Assembly (NCBI GenBank): GCA_944392935.1
Contig: CALXYI010000031.1
Coordinates: 1-64,000, forward strand
DNA from: an uncultured Spirochaetaceae bacterium
GTDB lineage: Bacteria > Spirochaetota > Spirochaetia > Sphaerochaetales > Sphaerochaetaceae
Direction: 5' to 3'
Length of the DNA: 64,000 bases
In this document: one piece after another, positions 44,701 to 51,536 of the stretch
Layout of the letters: every line of letters begins with the position of its first letter
Numbering within the stretch: position 1 is the first letter of the stretch
Program-made: the position numbers and the translations under genes
The notes under the pieces: generated by a model
Database searches by the model: none
The model's input: the letters and a program-made list of their open reading frames with translations, nothing else
Told to the model about the DNA's origin: nothing

Positions 44701-45321
44701 GAGCCGGAGGCAGCAGCAGAGGCAGCGGGAGTGGAGCAGGACGAAGAGGAAAGGGAAACTGCTGAATCGCTGATAGAGAAGGGCATAGTGCGCCCTGTCG
44801 AGCTCGCTGGCGGGGAGAAGGTCTTCGTGATGTCGAATTCATCAGAGCCGTTCCCTGAGATGATCGAAGAGGACGAGGATGAGCCTGTGATTCCGGAGCT
44901 TGATGGGATACTCGGGGAGATATCGCGCAGGATGGATCCTTCCGGTGCGTTCATGAGCTTCGTATCGTCGGCGGATGGCGAGATGCTGGATTATCTCGGC
45001 CGTGTCATCCGCTCCAGCTGGGAGCGGCAGAGAGCTGACGGCAAGGACAAGATGTTCTCTATATACGATTATTCGATTTCCGTGCTCATCGCAGCAGACA
45101 AGGTGAACGATGATCTCAGGAAGGAGGAGCTCCTGAACAATGCCGGTGCCGTCATGTATTCCAGGCACAGGAAGGAGTGGAATGCGCTCGTGCTGTCGAT
45201 CGATGATGATTTCCATATCGCGGATGCCTATGAGAGGACCATCACGCCAGCATCATTCTCCGCATCCAACTGGAAGATCTGCACGATAATCGGCGAGCAG
45301 CTCATCGCAAGGGGGAAGTGA
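41737..45321 (+). CDS. Large protein with two globular ends and a very long acidic linker, unknown function
   Basis: I do not recognise this protein. It has 1194 aa. Residues 1 to about 465 look globular and mostly helical. Residues about 466-1010 are low-complexity and highly acidic: first D/E/Y-rich, then A/E/S/P/D-rich. Residues about 1050-1194 are again globular (ELDGILGEISRR, IYDYSISVLIAADKV, NNAGAVMYSRHRKEW). No signal peptide or membrane helix. The GTG start at 41737 is chosen because AGGAG lies 6 nt upstream; the open frame continues upstream to 41650. It heads an operon with the IMPase-like and HAD-RidA genes (1-nt and 8-nt overlaps). The linker must be disordered in solution. Confidence 0.85.
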   Translation: MEPLFAGFSSLSSMSKEKADKNIHEALNYLRLDFRNLGELLGLYHPLEVLKLAAWEERRIVRTRSRDPLASASGRLLPVLLQSIIQSTYFKVENGISSNRNIREKDWHRILGLVDDVSKRLLRFIECYTVSVVRSCFIAEEDAELYRDTLFDEVFPPVEDDERIRKLSYLLYGVLEASEGVSEKRFGVPAEALVHGIYSIARRGVNGIDKLTDDIAIYKAEMETKMAEKRAMDPSRSISDDAMRDEIVKENGWRERVERMAGERDGYDLYRPDFASDLPSASYEAMSAYPGTIDLDQMLLRGLFPATVYPFLHFGDMYFSFAASHIPTYTLRMLQELAGLTLRYTAAADAACLMLFRETDEDEVYSFDGNKIDVSVLSSLTEVNAFITPALFQARLRRRDEERARKPRTGHKGLILDPDTFSELEEAGDGIYSSSLYALIKSAEDAGSRRDFLRTIFGQLEMPVKSEFDEIIDPEDETPAEINDDDIPDGTTDEYEYDPLDDDEKEREIEEKEKALEEDIPPEYPDYGRSAEIEKLCDKYALTPEIIEKDAEIESEMDEYERELDDDDYIDEDYAPDDDPGYDEPRSEDEELYEEAEKEDEYEDDSDDPDQLTFLDELFSDKDDEEGDKLQEEDFVEEEEEEFEDEEKEAEAFAVSSREHIHVPSVYAASEEDETDDASDDRSDAAFPAHDEPVHGSEADDDTADRIALDAQDPGVPADDEDIVTDGSGQSAAAVPAEDDGPAAISLMVQEEAGGALDDSSPESEADHKNEEPDAAPCAYPLPDGRLPEESCAEAEEAALVAASEEGEAGESTEPGDEDIQASAIAPEASAEAASSSDVQDDHPAEDDTAGICTASYDASHLPEAEAEAVDEASPEEPLDADSKAEAIAEVPDSREAEAPEEDSGAVRLPESAGIPAGETEPDAVPPADTTGDLFSMLDEDGEEPSPSVPDEGDDEASIMGGAAAGEKLPAEGNLPVHAESSEPIPSPEPEAAAEAAGVEQDEEERETAESLIEKGIVRPVELAGGEKVFVMSNSSEPFPEMIEEDEDEPVIPELDGILGEISRRMDPSGAFMSFVSSADGEMLDYLGRVIRSSWERQRADGKDKMFSIYDYSISVLIAADKVNDDLRKEELLNNAGAVMYSRHRKEWNALVLSIDDDFHIADAYERTITPASFSASNWKICTIIGEQLIARGK

Positions 45322-46097
45322 TGGACAGAGCCGGGCTTGCAGCAAGACTCGAAGCTGCGAAGAGGATCGCGGATGAGGCATCCGCATTCCTCCTTTCCCA
45401 TGAAAGCCTCCGGGCAGAGTATGCCGCGAAGGCTGAGAATGATTATGTCACAGCTGCCGACAGGGAGTGCGAGCGTCTCATAATATCCTCGATAGCCAGG
45501 GCCTTTCCTGATGATGCCATCTACGGGGAGGAAAGCGGCGAGAGCGGGAGCGGAAGCTGCAGGTGGATCATCGATCCCATAGACGGCACCGTTGATTTCA
45601 TGTCCTCGTTCCCCGACTATACGGTCTCCATCGCATTCGAGGATGAGGATGGGCCTGCAGTGGGCGTCGTGGCCGTTCCCCGGCAGGGGGAGGTGTTCAG
45701 CGCCATGCGCTCTTCCGGGGCATTCCTCAATGGCCGCCCGATACATACCGACGAGGCGACGCCGCTCGGGCGTGCATTGGCGATACTGGTGCCTCCCCAC
45801 CGTCACCACAGGTATCTCAGGGACTATATGATCCGCATGGAACGTTTCTACCGTACGTTCACGGATACTCGGTCCATAGGTTCGGCAGCCCTTTCGCTCT
45901 GCTATGTGGCAGCCGGAAGATGCGCGGCTTACTACGAGATATCCCTGCATCTGTATGATATCGCGGCAGGGCTGGTCATCCTCAGCGAGGCGGGAGGGAA
46001 GATGACATTCCTCGACGGCCATGGCGAGGACTGGATCGAGCTTGCTGCATCCTCGGCCTCCGCTCATGAGGCGGTACTGGAGTGCATCAATGGTTAA
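45321..46097 (+). CDS. Inositol monophosphatase family protein
   Basis: A Mg-dependent sugar/inositol phosphatase of 258 aa. Metal-binding motifs: GEES (about residue 72), WIIDPIDGTVDF (about 83-94, catalytic Asp-Pro-Ile-Asp-Gly-Thr) and a C-terminal LYDIAAG (WDxAA-like, about 213) aspartate. It may act on inositol phosphates, fructose-1,6-bisphosphate, or 3'-phosphoadenosine phosphates. The ATG overlaps the upstream stop by 1 nt (TGATG); its own stop overlaps the next start by 8 nt. Confidence 0.88.
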   Translation: MDRAGLAARLEAAKRIADEASAFLLSHESLRAEYAAKAENDYVTAADRECERLIISSIARAFPDDAIYGEESGESGSGSCRWIIDPIDGTVDFMSSFPDYTVSIAFEDEDGPAVGVVAVPRQGEVFSAMRSSGAFLNGRPIHTDEATPLGRALAILVPPHRHHRYLRDYMIRMERFYRTFTDTRSIGSAALSLCYVAAGRCAAYYEISLHLYDIAAGLVILSEAGGKMTFLDGHGEDWIELAASSASAHEAVLECING

Positions 46098-47127
46098 GGC
46101 AGTCCTTTTCGATTTCGACGGAACCCTTGCGGATTCATCCGAGGGTATCTTCCATACAGCGCTCTACACAGCACGCCGGCTTGGTGTGGAGAGGGAATAC
46201 AGCGATGAGGAGCTCAGGCGCTTCGTGGGACCGCCGCTCCGCAGATGCTTCGTCATAGCATTCGGATTCGACGAATCGCTCCTGGACGATGCCGTTGATA
46301 TCTACAGGGAGGAGTATGCGGCGCGTGGGATGCATATGATGCACCTCTATCCTGGCATGAAGGAGCTTGTGGAGGAGCTGGGAAGGCTTGGGATACGCGC
46401 AGGTGTTGCCTCATTCAAGGCTGATCCGCTGCTGCGCGGCTGCCTCGAGGGGCTGGGTGTGCTTGATCTCTTCTCGACAGTCCATGGATCCGATCTTTCC
46501 GGCAATATGACCAAAGGTGATATAATAGAGCTTGCAATCAGGGATCTCGGTGTCGAGCGCAGCGAGGTCCTGATGATAGGGGACACCGAGAATGACCGCA
46601 TCGGCGCGGAGAGCGCGGGCGTCGGCTTCCTTGGCGTGACCTATGGATTCGGCTACCGCACGGCAGCCGAGCTTGATGGATATATGTCAGCATCTTCAGC
46701 GGAGGGGATACTCCCTCTCATAATGAAGATGAATGGAGGATATATGATCGAGAAGATCGAGACAAAGGCGGCACCTGCCGCAATCGGGCCGTACAGCCAG
46801 GCTGTAAAGGCAAATGGAATGGTTTTCGCATCGGGCCAGATCCCCATCGATCCGGCAACCGGAGCAGTTGTAGAGGGAAGCGCTGCCGATCAGGCAAAGC
46901 AGGTGTTCGCCAATGTGAAGGCCGTGCTTGCCGCAGCAGGCACTGATATGACCAAGGTCGTGAAGGCTACCGTATTCCTCGCTGATATGGCTGATTTCGG
47001 ATCCGTCAATGAAGTCTATGCTGACGCATTCAGGGATTCTGCCGTCCTTCCTGCGCGTTCCGCAGTGGCCGTGAAGACGCTGCCCAAGAACGTGCAGGTC
47101 GAGGTAGAGGTCATCGCGCTGGTATGA
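46090..47127 (+). CDS. HAD phosphatase-RidA (enamine/imine deaminase) fusion
   Basis: One open frame of 345 aa. Residues 1 to about 210 are a phosphoglycolate-phosphatase-like HAD hydrolase: LFDFDGTLADS (nucleophile Asp), VASFKAD, and MIGDTENDRIGAE. Residues about 219-345 are a complete RidA/YjgF protein: KAAPAAIGPYSQAVKANG, FASGQIPIDP, and the substrate arginine in LPARSAVAVKTLP. RidA clears reactive imines made by PLP enzymes. An internal ATG at 46744 with GGAGG (46735-46739) could also give free RidA. The start at 46090 overlaps the IMPase-like gene by 8 nt. No stop separates the domains. Confidence 0.87.
   Translation: MVKAVLFDFDGTLADSSEGIFHTALYTARRLGVEREYSDEELRRFVGPPLRRCFVIAFGFDESLLDDAVDIYREEYAARGMHMMHLYPGMKELVEELGRLGIRAGVASFKADPLLRGCLEGLGVLDLFSTVHGSDLSGNMTKGDIIELAIRDLGVERSEVLMIGDTENDRIGAESAGVGFLGVTYGFGYRTAAELDGYMSASSAEGILPLIMKMNGGYMIEKIETKAAPAAIGPYSQAVKANGMVFASGQIPIDPATGAVVEGSAADQAKQVFANVKAVLAAAGTDMTKVVKATVFLADMADFGSVNEVYADAFRDSAVLPARSAVAVKTLPKNVQVEVEVIALV
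46735..46746 (+). promoter_or_regulatory. Internal ribosome binding site and start for free RidA
   Basis: GGAGG (46735-46739), 4 nt, ATG 46744, exactly where RidA homology begins. This predicts that the fused RidA domain is also made as a separate 127-aa protein. Confidence 0.5.
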
Positions 47128-47135
47128 TCTGCCAT

Positions 47136-47170
47136 GGAAAGCCGGGAATCCGGCTTTCCTTATGGCTGTT
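47136..47170 (+). terminator. Terminator of the acidic protein-IMPase-HAD/RidA operon
   Basis: A perfect 10-bp stem, GGAAAGCCGG (47136-47145) with CCGGCTTTCC (47150-47159), and a 4-nt GAAT loop, 9 nt after the stop codon. The following sequence (TTATGGCTGTTTT) is only moderately T-rich. Confidence 0.7.
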
Positions 47171-47214
47171 TTCCGCTATTTCTGATAGCATTCACGGGTA
47201 ATCGCGAGGACAGA

Positions 47215-47919
47215 GTGGAAAACGGAGATAGAAAGGACTGGATAAAGCCGGTAGGCAAGTCTTCCTTGTCCAAGATAGTCATGGATTCGGTCCGGAACGG
47301 AATCATAGGCGGGGAGGTGGCTCCCGGTGATTTCCTTCCATCCGAGAGCGAGCTTGCCTCCCGCTTCGGTGTCGGCAAGTCCAGCGTGCGCGAAGCCATG
47401 AAGATGCTTGAGGCCCAGGGCTACATCGAGGTCTGCAAGGGCAATGGCTATAAGGTGCGTACCGCAGTCGATCCCGAGATAATAAACCCGTTCGTCTTCC
47501 AGCTCGTCCTCCAGAGCAGCAAGAGCCGCGATGATCTGCTGGAGTTCCGAGGAGCCATTGAGAGAGCGGCATCGCTGCTGGCTCTCGAGAAGGCAACCGG
47601 TGAGGATATAAGGGCGATCAGGGAGAACATAGATGCCACTGTATCCCATGCGGCTGAAGGGAAGAGCACCCTCGATGATGATATCGCATTCCATCATCTG
47701 ATCTACCAGAGCACGCATAATCCCTATCTCGTCATAATAGGGAAGGCCATAATGGAGCTCTTCAGGGAGTCCCTGAGGAAATCGAATACGCAGCATCAGG
47801 ATTTCGTGATATCCGATCATGAGGCGATATACAGGGCAATCGTCGGCAATGACAGGAGCGCTGTCATTGCTGCAGTCGATTCATCGCTTGAGAGCTGGTA
47901 CAGGCTCTCCCTTTCATAG
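47215..47919 (+). CDS. GntR family regulator, FadR/FCD subfamily
   Basis: A 234-aa repressor: winged helix at residues 10-85 (SLSKIVMDSVRNGIIGGE, then LPSESELASRFGVGKSSVREAMKML) and a helical FCD domain at 95-225 (DIAFHHLIYQSTHN contains ligand/metal histidines). GTG 47215 is chosen because GAGG lies 5 nt upstream and homology starts just after; the frame is open further up through a terminator hairpin. It sits 130 nt upstream of the KARI-like gene and probably controls the palindromic operator there. Confidence 0.88.
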   Translation: MENGDRKDWIKPVGKSSLSKIVMDSVRNGIIGGEVAPGDFLPSESELASRFGVGKSSVREAMKMLEAQGYIEVCKGNGYKVRTAVDPEIINPFVFQLVLQSSKSRDDLLEFRGAIERAASLLALEKATGEDIRAIRENIDATVSHAAEGKSTLDDDIAFHHLIYQSTHNPYLVIIGKAIMELFRESLRKSNTQHQDFVISDHEAIYRAIVGNDRSAVIAAVDSSLESWYRLSLS

Positions 47920-47971
47920 CAGAGGCAATAGCTCATCATCTGAAGCCGCAAAAGGCAGCCAAAGATTTTCC

Positions 47972-47999
47972 TTGACAGGTCGGAAACCCGATTTATGAT
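47972..47999 (+). promoter_or_regulatory. Predicted promoter of the KARI-like/GntP operon
   Basis: A perfect TTGACA (47972-47977), 16 bp, TATGAT (47994-47999). The start site falls near 48006, at the first base of a palindrome. Confidence 0.78.
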
Positions 48000-48004
48000 T
48001 AAGT

Positions 48005-48034
48005 CATCAGATATCTGATATCTCATATCTGATG
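48005..48034 (+). promoter_or_regulatory. Nested palindromic operator over the KARI-like operon start site
   Basis: A perfect 14-bp palindrome ATCAGATATCTGAT (48006-48019) sits inside a second perfect inverted repeat, CATCAGATAT (48005-48014) with ATATCTGATG (48025-48034). It overlaps the transcription start and ends 5 nt before the ribosome binding site. The adjacent GntR/FCD protein is the likely binder. Confidence 0.72.
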
Positions 48035-48049
48035 AAAAAGGAGGAAATC

Positions 48050-49039
48050 ATGGCTACGAAAATCTATTACGACGACGATGCGGATCTCTCGCTTGTGCAG
48101 GACAAGGTCGTCGCTATTCTCGGGTATGGCAATCAGGGAAGGGCCCAGGCCCTGAACATGAGGGATTCCGGCCTCAAGGAGATAATCGTAGGCTCAAGGC
48201 ACGATGAGTCATACGATAAGGCCAATGAGGACGGCTTCATGGTCTATTCCATCGCAGAGGCCAGCGCCAAGGCTGATATCATCTTCATGCTGCTTCCCGA
48301 TGAGGTCGCTCCGGAGATCTACGAGAAGGACATCGCTCCGAACCTCAAGCCCGGTACGGTCGTCAACTTCGCATCCGCATACAACATCACGTTCAACAGG
48401 ATCAAGCCGGCTGCGGACCTCGATGTCGTCATGGCAGCTCCGAGGATGATTGGCGAAGGCGTCAGGGAGCTTTACGAGAAGGGCGAAGGCGCTCCGGCTT
48501 TCGTGGGCGTCCATCAGGATTACTCAGGAAAGGCCCTTGAGTATGGCAAGGCCCTCTGCAAGGCGATAGGGGCGACAAGGAAGGGTGCCATCGAAGTCAG
48601 CTTCCTCGATGAGACATGCCTTGACCTCATGGCAGAGCAGGGTACATGGCCGATCATCTACAACGTATTCGTCGAGGCATTCAAGCTTGAGGTCGAGATG
48701 GGGCATCCGGAGGAGGCGGTCCTCATGGAGATGTATCTCTCGAAGGAGCCAGCCGTCATGATGGAGAAGGCCGCTGAGGTCGGATTCTTCAAGCAGCTTC
48801 CATTCCATTCCCATACAAGCCAGTACGGCCAGCTCATCGGCTTCAATGCTGTCGACAGGAAGGCCATCAGGGATTTCCTGAAGAACCGCTATGACAGGAT
48901 AAGGAACGGCGAGTTCGCCAAGGAGTGGGATGAGGAGCAGAAGGTCGACCATCTCAAGACATTCGAGCGCCTCAGGGAAGAGGCATTCGAGTGCGATTTC
49001 TCGAAGGCTGAGGCCGAGCTCAAGAGCCGCCTCAAGTGA
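48050..49039 (+). CDS. Ketol-acid reductoisomerase-like protein, diverged
   Basis: A 329-aa class I KARI fold. The Rossmann loop ILGYGNQGRAQALNMRDSG (about 23-41) and the metal-ligand stretch DETCLDLMAEQ (Asp192, Glu196) are kept. Other expected catalytic sites differ: the conserved FAHGF segment reads FASAYN, the second glutamate of the FECLHEL motif aligns with Ser231 in MEMYLSKEP, and the substrate serine region reads SHTSQYG. It may therefore act on a different substrate. AAGGAGG lies just before ATG 48050; the in-frame codon at 48032 is in the operator. No other branched-chain synthesis genes are nearby; it sits with a GntP permease. Confidence 0.82.
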   Translation: MATKIYYDDDADLSLVQDKVVAILGYGNQGRAQALNMRDSGLKEIIVGSRHDESYDKANEDGFMVYSIAEASAKADIIFMLLPDEVAPEIYEKDIAPNLKPGTVVNFASAYNITFNRIKPAADLDVVMAAPRMIGEGVRELYEKGEGAPAFVGVHQDYSGKALEYGKALCKAIGATRKGAIEVSFLDETCLDLMAEQGTWPIIYNVFVEAFKLEVEMGHPEEAVLMEMYLSKEPAVMMEKAAEVGFFKQLPFHSHTSQYGQLIGFNAVDRKAIRDFLKNRYDRIRNGEFAKEWDEEQKVDHLKTFERLREEAFECDFSKAEAELKSRLK

Positions 49040-49063
49040 TCATGGCATAAGGAGGTCTGCTGG

Positions 49064-50392
49064 ATGATCATCTTTCTTCATCTCATCATCGCCATTGCGA
49101 TAATCCTGGTCTGCATACTGGCCCTGAAGCTCAATACGGCTATCGCGCTTGTGCTCGGAAGCCTCTACATGGGCGTGGCCTGCGGCCTTGATCCGATAAC
49201 GTCAGTCAACACCGTCGCGTCCGGGTTCGGCAACCTGATGACCAGCCTCGGTCTTTCCGTAGGCTTCGGTGTCATCCTCGGCCAGCTCCTCTCTGATTCC
49301 GGAGCTGCCAAGAAGATAGCCCGCACCATGGTCCACGTGACGTCCTCGAAGTATGCCATGTACGCGCTCGGCGCCACTGCGTTCCTGCTCTCCGTACCGG
49401 TGTTCTACGATGTCACGTTCGTCATCCTCGTTCCTCTTGCCATAGCCATGTCAAGGGAGACGAAGAAGCCGATCCACTATACAGTCGGTGCGATCATCAT
49501 CGGTGCAGGGGCTGCCCATACGCTTGTCCCGCCGACACCGAATCCGCTTGCTGCGGCTGAGATCCTCCATTTCGATCTCGGCATCATGGTGGGCGTAGGC
49601 CTTATTGTCGGAGGCATCTCGGCTTTCCTTGCCATGAAGCTCTACTTCCTCATCATGGACAAGGGCTTCTGGAACAAGGCAACCGATGAGACTGGTGTCG
49701 AGGTATATGAGGAGGCAGAGAACTCCGATGAGAAGACTCCTTCATTCATCGCATCCCTCTTCCCCGTTATCCTTCCTGTGATCCTGATCCTCATCGGAAC
49801 GATCTGGGGTGCAGTGAGCTCCGATGTGCCGATGATAATCAACTTCATCGCCAACAAGAACATCGCGCTTCTCCTTGGTGTCATCGCAGCCTATGCCATA
49901 AGCTCTGCGACAATGACCAAGGACGAGATGGACAAGTCGGCCACAGAGGCTCTGAAGAGCTGCGGCATAGTGCTCCTCATAACCGGAGCCGGCGGTTCGT
50001 TCGGTGCCATCATCAGCGCAACCGGAATGGCGGATTTCATCGCGGAGTCGATCTCGAACATCTCCGCTTCCCCGATCGTGGCGCTCCTCTTCGCGTTCTT
50101 CGTCGCTGCGGTCTTCCGCATCGCGCTCGGATCCGGTACGGTTGCTTCCATCACGACCATGACGATCATGTCATCGGTTGCCGGAACGATGGGTATCCAT
50201 CCTGTATGGATCGCTATCGCATGCCTCTCCGGATCCCTCAGCTGCGGGCATGTCAACGACAGCGGCTTCTGGGTATCCACGAATCTCTCAGGATTCACCA
50301 TCAAGGGAGGACTCAAGACATATACCCTTGGCAATGCATTCACTGCTGTGTTCGCCATGGTATTCGCAATGATAGGATCGTTCATCTTCTGA
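49064..50392 (+). CDS. GntP family permease
   Basis: A proton symporter of the gluconate permease family: 442 aa, about 12 hydrophobic segments. Signature stretches: GFGNLMTSLGLSVGFGVILGQLLSDSGAAKKIA in pieces (about 47-80), PVFYDVTFVILVPLA (about 111), HTLVPPTPNPLAAAE (about 153), and the C-terminal GHVNDSGFW (about 392). Substrates of the family include gluconate, other sugar acids and hydroxy acids. AAGGAGG lies 8 nt before ATG 49064. It is co-transcribed with the KARI-like gene (24-nt gap) and followed by a strong terminator. Confidence 0.92.
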   Translation: MIIFLHLIIAIAIILVCILALKLNTAIALVLGSLYMGVACGLDPITSVNTVASGFGNLMTSLGLSVGFGVILGQLLSDSGAAKKIARTMVHVTSSKYAMYALGATAFLLSVPVFYDVTFVILVPLAIAMSRETKKPIHYTVGAIIIGAGAAHTLVPPTPNPLAAAEILHFDLGIMVGVGLIVGGISAFLAMKLYFLIMDKGFWNKATDETGVEVYEEAENSDEKTPSFIASLFPVILPVILILIGTIWGAVSSDVPMIINFIANKNIALLLGVIAAYAISSATMTKDEMDKSATEALKSCGIVLLITGAGGSFGAIISATGMADFIAESISNISASPIVALLFAFFVAAVFRIALGSGTVASITTMTIMSSVAGTMGIHPVWIAIACLSGSLSCGHVNDSGFWVSTNLSGFTIKGGLKTYTLGNAFTAVFAMVFAMIGSFIF

Positions 50393-50411
50393 TCAGCGAT
50401 GCAGTGCTGCT

Positions 50412-50451
50412 GGCTGCCTGCGGCTTCGGCTGGAGGCAGCCTTGTCTTTTT
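50412..50451 (+). terminator. Rho-independent terminator of the KARI-like/GntP operon
   Basis: GGCTGCCT (50412-50419) pairs with AGGCAGCC (50434-50441), followed directly by TTGTCTTTTT. It is 20 nt after the GntP stop. Confidence 0.88.
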
Positions 50452-50570
50452 CATTGGATCATGCTCCATCCCGCCGTATCCTGAACTGAGGATGGGAAGA
50501 TTCATTTCCGATATGGCAGATCCCGCAATATGGAAGTGCCATATCCGTTCTCACGGACCATCGGTCTCTT

Positions 50571-50900
50571 ATGGCATCCGATGCCGTGGCTGACAGGCTT
50601 GTTTCCCCGGTGCATATCACTGAGTGGGCTCCATGTACCGAAGCCGATAACCATAAGCATGATGCGACCGAGATGATGTTCTGCCTCTCCGGACAGGGGA
50701 AGGCAAGCGTTGATGGCGTTGAGGATGATTCCCGCCCCGATTCCATGATCGCGGCGCTTCCCGGGCAGATGCATCAGATACGGAATACAGGAAGCAGGCT
50801 TCTCAGGGCCCTGTGCGTATTCTCCCCTCATGTCTCCGCCGCAGATCTGAAGGAGAGGGCAGAGCGGACAGTGGCTGCCAGCAGGGAAGGGGAGCGATGA
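50571..50900 (+). CDS. Small cupin-domain protein
   Basis: A single-domain cupin of 109 aa. Motif 1 is visible as HKHDATEMMFCLSGQG (two His, one Glu, glycines; about 26-42) and motif 2 as PGQMHQIRNTG (about 64-74), so a metal site with three His and one Glu is plausible. The ligand or reaction is unknown; many such proteins are isomerases or sensors. No Shine-Dalgarno or convincing -10 box precedes ATG 50571, and an in-frame stop at 50487 limits extension. It is monocistronic, convergent with efp. Confidence 0.75.
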   Translation: MASDAVADRLVSPVHITEWAPCTEADNHKHDATEMMFCLSGQGKASVDGVEDDSRPDSMIAALPGQMHQIRNTGSRLLRALCVFSPHVSAADLKERAERTVAASREGER

Positions 50901-50902
50901 GA

Positions 50903-50934
50903 AAGGCCATCAGCGTATCATTGCCGATGGCCTT
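50903..50934. terminator. Bidirectional hairpin between cupin gene and efp
   Basis: AAGGCCATC (50903-50911) pairs with GATGGCCTT (50926-50934). The gap between the two convergent stops is 57 nt; the hairpin is placed to end both transcripts. T-runs are short on both sides. Confidence 0.6.
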
Positions 50935-50957
50935 CATCTCATCATCCGGGGGATCCT

Positions 50958-51521
50958 TTAGCTGTTGACCCTCTCGAGATACTCCTTGGTCTCTGTATTG
51001 ACCCTGATCTTCTCACCCTGCTTGATGAAGATAGGAACCCTTACGCGGAGGCCTGTCTCCGTCGTGACATACTTCGTGGCGCCCTGTACCGTATCGCCCT
51101 TCACGGCTTCCTCTGCCTCTGCGACAGTGAAGACGATCTTCGACGGGATCACGATATCGAGCACCTGATCCTCCCAGAATGTAGCCCTGTATGTCTCGCC
51201 TTCCTTCATGAAGTACTCATAGTCTGTGAAGGACTTCATCGGGACATCGATCTGGTCGAATGTCTCGGCATTCTGGAAGTAGAAGTTCTCGCCATCGTTG
51301 TAGAGGTACTGGAGATCCCTGTCCTCGACTGTGATATCCTCTGCGTTATCCTGGCTCTTCATCGTCTCTGAGAGAACCTGTCCTGTCGATGGGCTCTTGA
51401 GCTTAAGGCGCACGAAAGCCGAACCCTTTCCCGGGTTCACGAATTCGCGTTCAATGCACACAAACGGCTGTCCCTTGATCAGGAGAGCTGTTCCCTTGTC
51501 GATCTGACCAGCTTTAATCAT
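50958..51521 (-). CDS. efp: Elongation factor P
   Basis: Translation factor that relieves stalling at polyproline. 187 aa, three beta-barrel domains (KOW-like 1-65, OB 68-130, C-terminal 132-187). The tip of domain I reads NPGKGSAF, keeping the lysine that is modified in E. coli (PGKG, about residue 34). The modifying enzyme gene epmA lies immediately upstream (15-nt gap), so the pathway is lysyl-type. GAGG lies about 8 nt before the ATG. Confidence 0.96.
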   Translation of the reverse strand: MIKAGQIDKGTALLIKGQPFVCIEREFVNPGKGSAFVRLKLKSPSTGQVLSETMKSQDNAEDITVEDRDLQYLYNDGENFYFQNAETFDQIDVPMKSFTDYEYFMKEGETYRATFWEDQVLDIVIPSKIVFTVAEAEEAVKGDTVQGATKYVTTETGLRVRVPIFIKQGEKIRVNTETKEYLERVNS

Positions 51522-51536
51522 AGTATCTACCTCAAT

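Noticed and set aside
46744-47127. RidA as a separate gene only
   Set aside because: The frame is continuous with the HAD domain without a stop, so the fusion is the primary reading; independent initiation is listed as an additional possibility.
50541-50571. Cupin gene as a leaderless start
   Set aside because: No TAnnnT hexamer at the right distance; GACCAT at 50556 is 9 nt away and lacks a -35 box.
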